Shown here piece by piece: positions 21,543 to 32,212 of a DNA stretch of 64,000 nt (its first letter is position 1; every line of letters starts with the position of its first letter). Made by a program: the position numbers and the translations under genes. The notes beneath the pieces are model-generated. The model was not told the DNA's origin. It searched no databases and worked only from the letters and a program-made list of their open reading frames with translations. The stretch spans positions 89,202,888 to 89,266,887 of the forward strand of contig NC_084796.1 in NCBI RefSeq assembly GCF_963169125.1, given 5' to 3'. This DNA comes from Humulus lupulus. Its lineage: Eukaryota > Streptophyta > Magnoliopsida > Rosales > Cannabaceae.

Positions 21543-22064
21543 TCATATAACCATATCTAATAACGTTCTATTCCGTCTTACTAAAACACCATTTTACTGT
21601 GGCGTTTCCGGTGTAGTGAGTTGGGATTGAATGCCATGCTCACGCAAATGGTCCTTGAATTCATAATCTAAGTACTCTCCTCCTCAATAAGATTGAAGAC
21701 CTTTTAGTGATTTATCTAATTGCTTTTCAGCCTCTGCTTGAAATTCTTTGAACTTTCCAAAAGTTTCAGATTTTCTTTACATTAAGTATAGGTAACCATA
21801 TCTTACATAATCGTCAATGAAAGTGACGAAATATTCATAACCTCCTCTTGCTTGTACATTAAGTGGATTGCAACATTCGTATGTTCTAGCTGAAGTGGTT
21901 CTGTGGCTCTTGAACCTTTAGTAGAGAAAGGTCTCTTGGTCATTTTGCCTTCTAGACAGGATTCACAAACAGGGAGAGATCCAATAGATAGTTCCCTTAA
22001 AGGACTATCCTTTACAAGCCTATTTATTCTGTCTAGACTAATATGGCCCAATCTCAAGTGCTAC
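21543..22064 (-). pseudogene. C2 integrase N-terminus and core
   Basis: GAG_pre-integrase motif LGHISLDRINRLV and CESCLEGKMTKRPF, then the core with stops. The segment PQ*NGVLVRR has TAA at 21594-21596, identical in position to the C1 stop. It has Val (GTA, 21579-21581) at the catalytic Glu, where C1 has Ile (ATA). Both non-Glu codons fit a common GAA to GTA ancestor with a further G to A change in C1. Confidence 0.87.
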
Positions 22065-22439
22065 AGATATGTTTCACTATCGAAATCAGTTTAATAGATT
22101 TAGGATTAGCTGTTTTAAATAATTCAAAATTATAAAAAATTTGTCATTCATTATAAGTATGTAAACTTTGTTTATCCCAAAGCATTTACATAACAAGTAA
22201 ATAGATAATTTCTTTAAATAATAACTACTTTATTAATAAAGAAATAAATGTTATGCAAAAATAGAAATAAGTTTCTAAACATTAATAATCAAAATTACTA
22301 ATAATAAACTAAATTTCTAGATTGTAGTTTTCTTTGTTTAAAGAAATCTAAAATTTCTAAAAAAAAATAAAGAACTTTAACTTGTTCAACTAACAATAAA
22401 ATTACTAAATAAAAACTACTCTCCAACTTCTTCAGCTCT
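22065..22439 (-). other. C2 spacer replacing Gag C-terminus and protease
   Basis: AT-rich, no supported gene. Collinear with C1 5801-6169. Confidence 0.7.
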
Positions 22440-22982
22440 TTACTCGCAATCAAAATCCTCATCAGTCTCTTCCTCCTTTTCAGGGTTCTGATTCTGCGAA
22501 AGGAAAAACAAAAGAAAAATAGATTAGTGGCATATATTTTTTAATCTACTATCCAAAAAATTTGAATCTAATATTCATTGTATTTGAATTCTATAATTCG
22601 AAGTTGAAAAATATATGTAAATCTTATTTACCTTTTTTGTTTGATATAAACGATGACACTCAGCAAAGACTTTCTCTGTCATTGCTTGCCGCATCTCATG
22701 TGCTGAGTCATAGTGTATATATTTTTCTTTTGTTTTGTCAGGCATGGTTGAAAGCATGCAATAACGTGCCAACCCATCAGATTTCATCCAATTTGCATAT
22801 TTTTCTTCTGCTTCATAGCTAGTAGCTAAAGGTGGTTCTGTTGGAGGCTTTTCACACACAATTGACATCATCTTTTTATAAGAAAAAATGGTCAACATGC
22901 CTCGAAACCATTGTTGCATATTTTCAGGTTCAAAAACCAAGGATTTGAGAAAAGCATCGGTGTGTAATTCACCAATAGACAT
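22440..22982 (-). CDS. C2 spliced mini-Gag (134 codons after splicing)
   Basis: ATG at 22982. Exon 1 (22982-22632) has 117 codons, the same number as C1: LHTDAFLKSLVFEPENM, a WFRGML helix, YEAEEKYANWMKSD and LARYCMLSTMPD, which is the N-terminal third of a plant copia Gag. Intron 22631-22494 (138 nt, donor AAG|GTAAAT, acceptor TTTCGCAG). Exon 2 (22493-22440) is in frame without a stop until TAA and adds 17 residues rich in Glu and Asp (EKEEETDED). If splicing occurs, the reading frame is fully intact. Unspliced translation would stop in the intron. It lacks the RNA-binding zinc knuckle, so it could not be a normal capsid precursor. The start was chosen because C1 starts at the homologous ATG. 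Confidence 0.62.
22494..22631 (-). other. Putative phase-0 intron in C2 mini-Gag (138 nt)
   Basis: GTAAAT donor and TTTCGCAG acceptor on the minus strand, at the same codon boundary as in C1. Confidence 0.65.
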
Positions 22983-24799
22983 TTTTTCTAGGAATAAATA
23001 AATAAATACAAATATTATTATATTTAGATTAATAAATGTCAATGTTTTGGAAATTAAACGTGATGCATGAGCACAATTAGAACAAATAAAATAAAGATTA
23101 ATTTCCACAATAAAACTTTCTAACAATTAAAGTGTCGCCTGAGGGTCGGTCAAATTAATCTTAGAGAATTTATAAGGAATTCTTATATTTATTATTTAAA
23201 ACATAAAACAACTCATTATTTTCTCTTTTAAACATTAAAGTACTACTTAGTTTGGTCAAGTTATGATTATCCACTGCAAAAGTTTAATCTTAACTTTGTG
23301 AGTGTAACCCATTATTTCGGATTTCATGACTTAACTTAGGACATGCCGCCTTAGGGTCGGTCAAACCTAAAATACATCATTACTTCCTATCTTTGTAAGA
23401 AATATAACCTTGCTATTGATATGTCTAGACACCTTCCTTAGGGGGACGAAAACAAAGCCGTCCTGAGGCGCTATTCATATCTCACAGTGTTATATTAATA
23501 ATGGAGACCATGGGTATGTTGAGTTATCAACCCTCTCCCACTCACTATTTTTAAATAAGTGATTTTAACCTAATTAATTCTAAATTAAGTATAGATTCTT
23601 TAAACTTTATGAACATAATTAAAATTGGAAAGAAAGCGAGTGTCTATGTCCATATCCAATTTTAAATTACGAATTATGTTCATCTAAACTTTACTAAAAA
23701 ACAATTTTAAAATAAAGTTGGTTTAAAGAAATTAAGTCATAAAGACTTAAAACCGGTTTGAAATTTTACCAAGTTTTCAAAAATAAAACTAAGTAATTTA
23801 TATGCAATTGGTTTCGCAAAATAATTCATATAAACATATAGGACAATCCTAATAATCATGTTTCTGCTAATGAGATGCATTATTATGGCTGTGTGGGTTT
23901 TTATGTATGGCACAAAATGCATGAACATGTTATCATTCACATGAAAACAATTATTTAAATAAATAAATAAATAGACAAAAAATGTTGAACCGGGTGCTTT
24001 GGGTATTTCTAATTTTACAACCACTTTATAAAATTAAAAAAATAAAATAAAACCGCATTGATCTGCATCGAGCTTCTTTACTTTACTTTCGGTAGGATAT
24101 GTGTCGTTGTTGGTCCAGAATAATAATAAGAAAATAATTTTCTAATTATCTTGATTAATTAAAACAAACTTTTAAATAATAATTATTTTTATTTTCCTTT
24201 TTAATTAAAACTGAAATAAATTTAACTAAAATCTGTTATTTTAAAAAAAATTAAATAATATTTTCAAAAAAAAAATTTGTTAGGATAACAAAATTATCTC
24301 ATTATTTAAATATCAAATTTATAATAAATAGGATATTTAACATTTTAAAATTTAAAAAAATAACAGAATAATTTCAAAATAATAAAAAAAAAATCTGAAC
24401 CAGCAAGACGGGGACACGTGGCACCATTTGGTGCTGCCGGGACCAAAATGTAAGGAACCGTACGGACCCGTCCGTACAACGTCCCTGACAGTGGCTCGGA
24501 GGGCAGCCTCGGAGGAACGGTGGCTGAATTCTGAATCTCGGGCTCCGTTCTGACTTTTGTGTGATCAGAATTACAATTTTATGGTGTCAAAAACCGAATA
24601 AAATTACATAAATCCTATGCCCCATTATGGCTTACACAATGATCTAATCATAAAAAAATCCTAACCCAAAACATCATACAATTAATGATTCAATATTCCC
24701 ATGCATGTAATCATATTAAGCCATCCATTCATTCATCAAAAATAAATAAATGCATAAAACTAAACCCACACAAATTCAATATATATGTATGTGAAGATA
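22983..24799 (-). other. C2 leader
   Basis: About 1.8 kb, homologous to the C1 leader. Inverted copies of the gaccgaccctaagg repeat are at 23349-23362 and 23138-23151 (one mismatch). The GC-rich island is at about 24400-24560. No supported gene; the 95-codon open frame at 23737-24024 corresponds to the C1 AT-rich frame at 4246-4542 and is discussed under findings. Confidence 0.7.
24458..24465 (-). promoter_or_regulatory. Candidate dimerisation palindrome in C2 leader
   Basis: ccgtacgg, the same palindrome as C1 3781-3788, with a nearby partial copy (ccgtac). Confidence 0.4.
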
Positions 24800-24811
24800 G
24801 CTCTGGTACCA
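24800..24811 (-). promoter_or_regulatory. C2 primer-binding site
   Basis: Plus strand gctctggtacca, which is tggtaccagagc on the minus strand, two bases from the 5' LTR. Initiator tRNA-Met type, identical to C1. Confidence 0.9.
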
Positions 24812-24813
24812 TT

Positions 24814-26714
24814 TGTTGGTTTTTATAGATCAAATCAGAGATTATACGCAGCGGAACAACAATCAAAATTGTTAATTTAATCCCACAAGATTTCCATATC
24901 TACTTCTTCACATACATCTAAATAATTAATCAGATATATGAATAGAAAATTACCTCAAGTCCTTCCTCGCTGCTATCTTTTTGTATGGAAAAAGTCCTTG
25001 AGATCTCACACAAAGATCTTCAAAAATGTTCTCAGCACACAAAGAATGAGTGTGGGCTCACTATACAAAATAATAGGCAAAATCTATTTATGAGATGTTC
25101 TCAACACATGAGATCTGATCAAGTTTGGACTTAAGTTTGTGAAGAACAGTGACCTATGCTTGTATCACTATTCTCTTTCTCTCAGAGAGATTTCACGATA
25201 TATTTTCTATCCCTGAAAAGTATCGTTCTGAAAAACTGATATCCTATATTTAATATATCGAATATATTAAACATAAAATATTAGTTATTTTAAACAATTT
25301 GAAAATAACTAATCAGTTATCAGATTATGTTTAAATAATAATATTTTAATCATATTATAATATCTCATTATTTATTTAATATTTAAATAACTAAAATTGT
25401 GGAACCAAGAAACTACCAAGAGCTTCTTATGCGCGTAGCATAGTGACTGAGCAATGTGCTACACGTGTACCACATGCCAGGGAGGGCATGTGATTTTTCC
25501 CTTTTTTTTCTTATTATTTAAATACCAAAAATCCCACAAATAAATTAATCCCAAATTAATTATATTTTTGTTAAATCAAATAATTAATTAATTACACATA
25601 ATTATACAATAATTATGTTTGATGCATAGAAAAAATACTTTACTTATCAAATAAGTCATTTTGCCCATTTTTGTATTTACCTTTGTGAGTGTTTGTTTGA
25701 GCCATTTTGGGGACCATGGACCTATAACATTAAGCTCCAATAAATTGTAACTAAATAATTAAACTCTTTAATTATAATAGTTAATTTATTAATTATGATA
25801 TTTCTCCACTATAAATTCAGAATTGCACTCTTAATGTTATAGATATTTTTTTTTTACAAAAATCTTATTCTAAGTTGTCGATTGATATAACCATCTTACA
25901 ATAGTTCAACCCTCTAATTAATTAGTTCATAAATTAGAATGGAACAATTACCATTTTACCTTTCTAATTTACTTCTTATTCCTTAAGTACCATTAATTCA
26001 CTAGTGAATAATTAATCTATAATCTAATTATAGATTTGAGCTCAAAATCATCCAGTTCGATAATTAACCCTTAAGGGAACTAATATACGATCCATTAGGA
26101 AAGATTAGATTACGTATTGTTGATACATGTTCCCAGCCATCCATGATATTAAATCTCCAAAAAAAAAAGTCATTAGCCTCATTCTTTGAAGAGACCTTAA
26201 CGAATGAATCAAAAGATTTAATAAACATGAACAGGAGTTCATGAACACTCAGGATATAGGTTGATCTATAAATGATCATCATTTATGATATGAATTACAA
26301 GTCTTTATTGTTAAATGGTTTTTGCATAAAGACTTTTATTCATATCGGTCCATGTCATATATAATCATATTATATAAAGCACATTAACCGAGATGTCTTA
26401 CCACATCAATAATCTGAATCTAGATTATTTGTATCAACATGATACTCAACAAACCGTACTTAAAACCCCAATTAAAGAATTCCATCACTTTAATTTGTTG
26501 TTGTTGACTATTTTTATTCATTTATGTGATCTTAATTCTCTTGTACTAATACAAGATCACATCCTCAATAATGAATATGGAATTTTTCTGATATTTACAA
26601 AATTATTCAAAAAATAATTTAATAATCCAAATATAACAATAATAAACCATTGTATTTATTTATTCACAGAAATAACAAATGTTTTTTACATGCTTTTAAG
26701 ACATACTCCTAACA
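24814..26714 (-). repeat. C2 5' LTR
   Basis: 1901 bp, plus strand TGTTGGTTTTT...CTCCTAACA. The hairpin homologue at 25432-25464 is imperfect. Flanked by acatg at 26715. Confidence 0.95.
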
Positions 26715-26719
26715 ACATG
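26715..26719 (+). repeat. Right target-site duplication of C2 (acatg)
   Basis: Second copy of 17504-17508. T1 resumes here. Confidence 0.95.
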
Positions 26720-26817
26720 GGGGTCTTCTTCCTCTATACCGCGGTTAATGTGTTTTATGAGGGCCATCAATCATTTCAAATATTGTCTTACAACATAGTT
26801 CGGTGGCCACCTCCACT
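26715..26817 (-). pseudogene. T1 antisense gene, start of exon 2
   Basis: An acceptor (minus strand TTGTATGCGCAG|AGTGG) opens this exon at 26817. An ATG at 26767-26765 begins an open frame (MALIKHINRG, then acidic EEED) that continues across the C2 insertion into 17508-17305. The frame from exon 1 does not run into it cleanly, because a stop intervenes before the ATG; either this copy has mutated or exon 1 is a separate upstream ORF. Confidence 0.55.
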
Positions 26818-27650
26818 CTGCGCATACAAGAAAAAGGGAAAGGTGAGGCAAGAACACCGAACAGTGCTGGTCGATAGGGGTTCATGGGTTATACCGACTA
26901 GCCCAGAACAAACATGGAGGAGCATGATGAACAAAGTGTGGATCAGATTTAAAACAAAGGAACCCAAGAAAGTTGAAAGTTTTCCCCAAAACATTTTTTG
27001 AGTGGTGTTCTTCATGTTCTCTCAAGAACCCCGAATGTAAATCAACAAAAATAGGTAGTTAAAGCCTATTTTGTACGAAATCAGAAGTTCAAAAAAGTTT
27101 ATCCAGGCCGAGAGTCACTCAAAATGGTCATCTAGTTACAGATTCAAGCAACATACATTCAAGAAATCTAAAGATTCATCAAGAAAATTATTCACAGTCA
27201 CAATGTAAAAAACGCAAAGAAAAGAGAGAGCCTCTTGCATGAGTTATAGAAATAACAAAATAAAAAGGCTAGAAAACTTACTTGTTGTAGAATCACGTAA
27301 CAGGGAAAAGTGGAATTATTTTTTAGAATCACGGATTTTCAGGAAAAAAGTTGACGGTTACTAAAAAAAGTGATATTTTTGGGAAACGTGCAATTTGAAA
27401 ACTCTAATCTTGTACCCAATTTCTTGGTCTACATGATACGATAGTCGAAATCAAGATAACCCAGTAAAAGCCATATTAGCGTCATTTATGCAAAAATCTG
27501 GGTTTGGAAAATCTTAACAACAGAAGAGCCTAAAAATTACACGACATTGACTAAAGCATTTTGATACTAAAAGCTGGTGTCCAAATGCTACTACAACAAT
27601 AAACATGCATGGAAAAACAAAATGTACATGAACATAGAACATATACTTAC
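26818..27650 (-). other. Putative first intron of T1 antisense gene (833 nt)
   Basis: Donor TGT|GTAAGTATA at 27650 and acceptor GTATGCGCAG at 26818 on the minus strand. Open frames inside it have no recognised motif. T2 has a shorter counterpart (50621-51113). Confidence 0.5.
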
Positions 27651-27789
27651 ACAGTGTGGCTGGTGGGTACAAAGAAATCGATGACCATAGGAGAGGTTGC
27701 AAAAATGATCTCACGAAGTAGAATATGCCAACGGTGCTTTGTTTCCTCGGCTTTGAGAACATACAACAACATAATGAGTTTTGACATCT
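27651..27789 (-). pseudogene. T1 antisense gene, putative exon 1
   Basis: ATG at 27789 lies about 70 bases downstream of a TATA box on the minus strand. The exon codes for 46 residues (MSKNSL..., with FVRSFLQPLLW) and ends at a strong GTAAGT donor. T2 has an analogous short first exon. No domain is recognisable. Confidence 0.45.
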
Positions 27790-27858
27790 AGGTTTTTGTT
27801 CTTCCCTTTTCTTTGAAAACTTGAAAGCGTAAAATTGAAATGAAGAAGACGATGGGCG

Positions 27859-27868
27859 TATTTATAGG
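27859..27868 (-). promoter_or_regulatory. TATA box of T1 antisense gene
   Basis: Minus strand cctataaata in ATGGCCTATAAATACGCCC context, a strong plant TATA box. It points away from the 3' LTR and into the antisense gene. T2 has one at the homologous place. Confidence 0.7.
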
Positions 27869-28142
27869 CCATAGAAGAATGCCAAACGATAAATTAAATC
27901 TGGACCGTTGGACGAGATTGGTAGCTGATCGAGCGAACGGGTATTGGCGTAGCAATGGCGGCAAAAAGATGGCAGATGATGAGACGTGGGCATGGTGCAA
28001 ACATACTCAAGTACTTTGATCTTCCAATACCCGCCTGACGCGTGTCCACACTCGAGTGCAGTTGATAGTACAGTTTCCAAGAAGGGCAGTTCAAAAGTTT
28101 CCTTCTCATGGGATTTGGACTGATACTTTTGAGGGGGCAAAA
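27869..28142 (+). other. T1 region between antisense promoter and 3' LTR, with polypurine tract
   Basis: No supported gene. The end (28127-28142, tttgagggggcaaaa) is the polypurine tract of T1. Confidence 0.75.
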
Positions 28143-28961
28143 TGTTACACCCAAATTTCAAGATAAGAAGTTATGACCCCGAAAGTTGGGCTCTTCAGGT
28201 GTGAGCTCGAAACATATACGGTGATCATATGATTCCACCGTCGAACCTCTTTGAAGTAAACAACGACCTCGGGGGTGTGTGGCCTCGAGGGAGCTCTGAG
28301 CTCGTAATATTCATGGCATGACACATGAATATACTTTTCCATGATTGCTTCAGGCGAGATGGATTGAGCTCGGAAGTACAAGCTCGGATGTAACAGCTTT
28401 GTCAGCATCTACTTGTTCCGAGCATAGTGCAAAGTTAGGTGACGAGCTCATGGTTGACTCATGGCCTCGGCAAGTTCAATGAAAATTGCTGATCTCGAAG
28501 ATTTGATGAGTCATTTGGGATAACCCATTACGTGTGAACATGTTTATTGTTGTACAATCCCAATATTTAAGGGATATCATTTAATCTGTTATTCGTTCCC
28601 GATCTTCATGGGATAATTCTGTGTATGAAGGAGATAATGCATTTAATAGCATTATGTTAATTGATTTAAAGAATATCTTCCAAAAATATGTGGGAATGAA
28701 TTCTGCAACCTTCCTTATAAATAGAGAAGGAAACACCATTTGTAAAGGATCGATTTCTAATTTCTTGAGAGAACACTCTGGGCAACTCTTCTCTGAAAAG
28801 TTTCCAGAAAATTCCCAAGTCTTAATAACAGAGACTCGTGGACTAGGCAGAGTTAACTGCTGAACCACATAAAAATCCTCTTGCTTTTCTTCATTCATTT
28901 GCTCCAATATTTTATGGTTTAATTGTTCTACTATTTAAGTTGACGAAAAATGGCGTCAACA
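28143..28961 (+). repeat. T1 3' LTR
   Basis: 819 bp, TGTTACACCC...GCGTCAACA. TATA box at 28714-28726 (ccttataaatagag). Right end set by the TCAACA terminus shared with T2 and by resumption of C3 leader homology at 28962. It is a different family from the T2 LTR. Confidence 0.85.
28714..28726 (+). promoter_or_regulatory. TATA box in T1 LTR
   Basis: cttataaatagag, typical plant LTR core promoter. Confidence 0.7.
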
Positions 28962-30052
28962 ATTTTCATGTATATTTTGCAAGTGTTGTAATTTTTCTAG
29001 AAATACCCAAAAGTTACCAACTCACTTTTATTTATTTAGTATAAATGTTTGAATATGTTTAAAATGTTTAATATTTTGTCATGCATTATAACATGTCATT
29101 CATATGCCCACACAATATGCAATTAACATGCATTACATTAGTGTAGAAACTTGCTATTAGGAACGTCCTATATTTTATTATATGTTTATATATGATAATT
29201 CATATAATAATAAATTTAGTCTTAATTAGTTAAGATGGTAAAAATGAAAGTTGTTTAATTTATTATTTTAATAAAAAAAATGTTTTATTGAAATAAAAAT
29301 GGTATTCTTTTAATTAAAGAGAAATAAAAAAATTAGAATTAAGGGCACGATTTATTCATTTGACTTTTTTTTCTTTGCTTAATTTGATTAGTAATTAATA
29401 GAATATCATTTGGTAAAAATAATTATATTTATTTTTACAACTAAATTAAAAAATATTGATTTTGTGAAAAACACACTTTTCCAAAATATTGAGTGGGAGA
29501 GAGAGTTATGACAATAAGTCTCATGGTCTCCATTATTGGTTGAACACAGAGAGGCATAGGAAGGGCCTCGTGTTGCCTCCGTTTGCAGCCTCCCTAAGGA
29601 AAGGCTTCCAAATATGTTTATTTTATCTCAAGGTTGACTTCACTTATGAGAATATAATTAGTGATGTATTTCAAGTTTGACTGACCCTTCAAGTTTGAGT
29701 TAAGTCATTGATTGAAAATAATGGGTTACACTCCAAAGGTGTATCTAGGCTTTCGAGCACGACTAGTGCATGTTGACCAAAATTAGCGGTAGTTCATAAG
29801 TCAAAAGAGGAAAAGGGGTTTTCAAGTTTTCACTTATGAAATTGAAATTTGTCTCAAAATTAATTTAGAATTAGTCTGACCTACCCCAAGGCTGATCCAT
29901 TAATTTTAAAATTAATTTATCGTGGTTTAGTATATAATTTTTATGTTTTTTTATATGATGCATTCATGCATCATGTTTAATTTTCCAAATAATATCTGGT
30001 ATTTATTATATGTTTTAATTCATTATATTTTATTTAATTATTTCCAACAACA
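28962..30052 (+). other. C3 leader
   Basis: Homologous to the C1 leader in patches: tagaaatacccaaaa (C1 4258), the catggtctccattat block at about 29523, aataatgggttacactc (C1 4950), and degenerate forms of the GACCGACCC repeat at about 29680 and 29876. No supported gene. Confidence 0.75.
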
Positions 30053-30596
30053 ATGTTTAATTCTCTTAATCCTAATTAAGGACCTCAAAATGTGAAAGAA
30101 CTAGTGAATCTATATGAAGACCACCTAAGTACCTTTCATTTAGACTTAATTTTTTTTGATGATTGGTATAAAGGCATACATATAATTCTGAGTAAACTGA
30201 AAGTGTACGATGCAATCATTGATGTGCCTCCAAATGAGTCATCAACTTTATCTGATTATGATGATCATAAAAAATATGCGGATTGGATGAGGTCTGACTA
30301 TTTGGCTCGTCATTGCATACTGAAGACTATGCCAGACGATATTAAATCCAGACATGTAAACCTTAATTCTACATATGAGATATGGAAAATGATCAAAAGA
30401 GACTCTATTGATCACTTGAGAAGTTTGCAAGAAGAAATGGTAAATATGATTTTCTCAACTCCTTTTAATATATTTCAATAGTTGATTCAAATTTATATGT
30501 CACAAACTATATTTTTTATCTTGTTTCCAGGAACGCATTATTCTAGAAAAGATGGAAATGCGGAAAAGAAACAAGAAAATGATTGTAGATTGGTAG
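30053..30596 (+). pseudogene. C3 spliced mini-Gag
   Basis: The ATG at 30053 follows tttccaacaaca, as in C1. Exon 1 (30053-30439, 129 codons) has one TAA at codon 9, then reads VKELVNLYEDH, a YKGIHIILS helix, HKKYADWMRSD and LARHCILKTMPDD, homologous to the C1/C2 mini-Gag. Intron 30440-30530 (91 nt, donor ATG|GTAAAT, acceptor TTGTTTCCAG). Exon 2 (30531-30596) is in phase and adds ERIILEKMEMRKRNKKM and a stop. Here the tail is basic, not acidic. The intron sits at the equivalent place and phase despite strong divergence. Confidence 0.65.
30440..30530 (+). other. Putative phase-0 intron in C3 mini-Gag (91 nt)
   Basis: GTAAATATG donor, TTGTTTCCAG acceptor. Both flanking frames stay open after removal. 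Confidence 0.6.
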
Positions 30597-30942
30597 ACCA
30601 AGGAATAACTGACATGGAATTTAGTTTTTATTTTCAACTTTCTATTAAGTCTATTTCTTTATATTGGTTCTAGAATTCTTTCTAGAAACTGTATTTTAGA
30701 CTCCTATATTTGATGAGTGAACAAGTTTAATGAATGTCTAAGTATTCTTTTCTGAATGGCTGACATGACAAAATCGTTTGAAGATCTCGACTAGAAAGAT
30801 TCGAAATAAAAGATCAAAAGCAAAGTTATTTGTAAGGCTTCTTAAATCCACCTTTGGATTTTAATGAGTCATTAGATCTTAAATATCATTAATTTAATAA
30901 AAACTTATGTTGTGATTCATATTCTTTATGTTGATAACGTTC
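30597..30942 (+). pseudogene. C3 spacer and reverse transcriptase stub
   Basis: After an AT-rich spacer similar to C1's (agtgaacaagtttaatgaa), pol is nearly all missing. The last ~40 bases before T2 read ILYVDNVL, the YVDD motif with Asn replacing the second Asp. The matching continuation lies at 52100. Confidence 0.7.
30938..30942 (+). repeat. Left target-site duplication of T2 (cgttc)
   Basis: cgttc here and at 52095-52099, directly outside the two T2 LTRs. Confidence 0.95.
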
Positions 30943-31566
30943 TATTTATCCAAAAATAGACTACCTAATAACGTGGCATGATTGACCTACACGTGGGATG
31001 CACGTGGCAATTTAAGTAAGTATAATCTATTTGACCATCGACCAGAAGAGAATTGGCTCATCAAAAACCATAATTATGGACGACCAGTCTGGTCGCATAT
31101 TTTCATTTATTTCCTTCAGATAAGTAATCTCACAATTACGCATTAAATGTAATTTCCATTATTATTTAGATACATCTGTATTAGATATAATTAAGGTTCA
31201 TTGGCCCATGTAGAACTCCTTGAGCCTATAAATAAGAATCAAAGGGCTAAAGAGAGGGGAATTTTTTATTGGACTTTTTGGACTCTTAACTTTGGAACTT
31301 CGGAATTCTCAGAGAGAAATAGAGTGTTTTTAGCCACCATAATTGTATTAATCCGAAAGCTTTTGAAACTCGTGAACCCTAGTTCACTGATAACAGTTCT
31401 TGGAATTCTACTTCAATAAGAACACTAAGTGGACGTAGGTCATCACCATCTTATTGGGGCCGAACCACTATAAATATTTTGTGTCATTTATCTTGTTGTA
31501 TGGATCTCATCTCATTTTCTATCATTTCACTTGAATCCGTGTCATTGACCAATTCGAGGGTCAACA
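30943..31566 (+). repeat. T2 5' LTR
   Basis: 624 bp, ending GGGTCAACA. It starts TATTTATCC where the 3' LTR starts TGTTTACCC, so the terminal TG has mutated to TA. Confidence 0.95.
31225..31234 (+). promoter_or_regulatory. TATA box in T2 5' LTR
   Basis: cctataaata in gagcctataaataag; the same string is in the 3' LTR at 51753-51762. Confidence 0.75.
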
Positions 31567-31590
31567 TTTTGGTGCTTTAATTGAGAGTTG
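31567..31590 (+). promoter_or_regulatory. T2 primer-binding region
   Basis: ttttggtgctttaattgagag follows the LTR. A tggtgctttcattgagag-like string is typical at this place in plant Tat elements. I do not assign the tRNA. Confidence 0.5.
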
Positions 31591-32196
31591 AACTCAAGAC
31601 GTTCAAAAAGATCAAATGGTGAAAACGGCTGCACCATCTCAGCCTCCTCCACAAAATGTGGCTATGGATGAGCCACAAGTGGAGTTTCAAGAGGAGGAAA
31701 TGGATTATGAGACCTTGAGGATGACACTGATTGTGTTGCAGGAAGAGTTAACCAATCTGAAAGCTAATCAGGAAAATGTGGCTGCAACGATGGTGTTGCA
31801 GCAGTGAGAAATTGATAGGCAATGCCAAGAACTGAATGAGAGGCAGCCCGACATGGATCACCGACAGAGGGACCCCACTGCCACCCTAGAGGCAGCCATT
31901 CAGTTAGCTCAAGGACTGCCCGCGCCAGCTTCTCAGCCGGATCAACCACCCAGTACAGTGCCACAACAAGATCCACATTCAAATTTTCCACAACATCACT
32001 ACAATCCGCCTCCACCAGCAAGCCCTCAGAGGCCGGAGAGCCTCCTGCTGCTCAATAGGATATTGCGTTCCAACATCCTGAGCAGCAACCTCCCTCTCGT
32101 GCTGGTCGAGATAATCCCTAGCAGCAAAGGCAGAATAGGGCCGGGCCGCCTCCCCGAAGCCCTAGACGCCAAACTGTTGAGGAGCCAAATCCACCG

Positions 32197-32211
32197 AGCT
32201 CTGATACAACC
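32197..32211 (+). other. PBS-like string at the G2 insertion flank
   Basis: gagctctgatacaac, one mismatch and one deletion from the inverted G2 PBS region at 37638-37653 (gagctctaataccaac). See findings. Confidence 0.5.
32207..32211 (+). repeat. Probable left target-site duplication of G2 (acaac)
   Basis: acaac also follows the other end at 41661-41665. One extra c separates it from the TGTAAC terminus, so the assignment is probable, not certain. Confidence 0.6.
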
Positions 32212-32212
32212 T

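Larger units (their letters stand above)
17509..26714 (-). mobile_element. C2: BARE/Angela-like Ty1/copia element, minus strand, 9.2 kb
   Basis: Same family, length and layout as C1, in opposite orientation, with its own TSD (acatg), so it is an independent insertion. 5' LTR 24814-26714, PBS 24800-24811, leader, spliced mini-Gag, spacer, integrase, RT, RNase H, 3' LTR 17509-19405. Like C1 it lacks the Gag C-terminus and protease. It shares with C1 the integrase stop codon and the lost catalytic Glu. It splits the antisense gene of T1. Confidence 0.95.
13038..28961 (+). mobile_element. T1: Tat-like Ty3/gypsy element, split by C2; 5' half displaced by G1
   Basis: Visible parts are 13038-17508 and 26715-28961. 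Order: end of RNase H, integrase, non-coding spacer, a gene on the opposite strand, polypurine tract, 3' LTR ending TCAACA. This order, including the antisense gene, matches T2 and the known extra ORFs of Tat-clade elements. Upstream it is cut by G1, and its 5' half should lie left of the window. Downstream it ends in the leader of copia C3 at 28962. C2 is inserted in the antisense gene. Confidence 0.88.
31616..32211 (+). pseudogene. T2 gag, N-terminal part
   Basis: An ATG frame (31616-31807) begins MVKTAAPSQPPPQN, with an acidic EEEMDYETL segment and a helical QEELTNLKANQEN stretch, ending in TGA. A second frame (31853 on) is Pro/Gln-rich (LPAPASQPDQPP) and runs to the G2 insertion. This frame rejoins the sequence after G2 at 41666 (…HRALIQ before, RPSVGRRQ after). 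This is the disordered N-terminal region that precedes the gag capsid domain in Tat elements. Confidence 0.8.

Noticed and set aside
27862..28161. Minus-strand frames of 99 and 86 codons just inside the T1 3' LTR
   Set aside because: They lie upstream of the antisense TATA box and cross the polypurine tract and LTR start; no motif.
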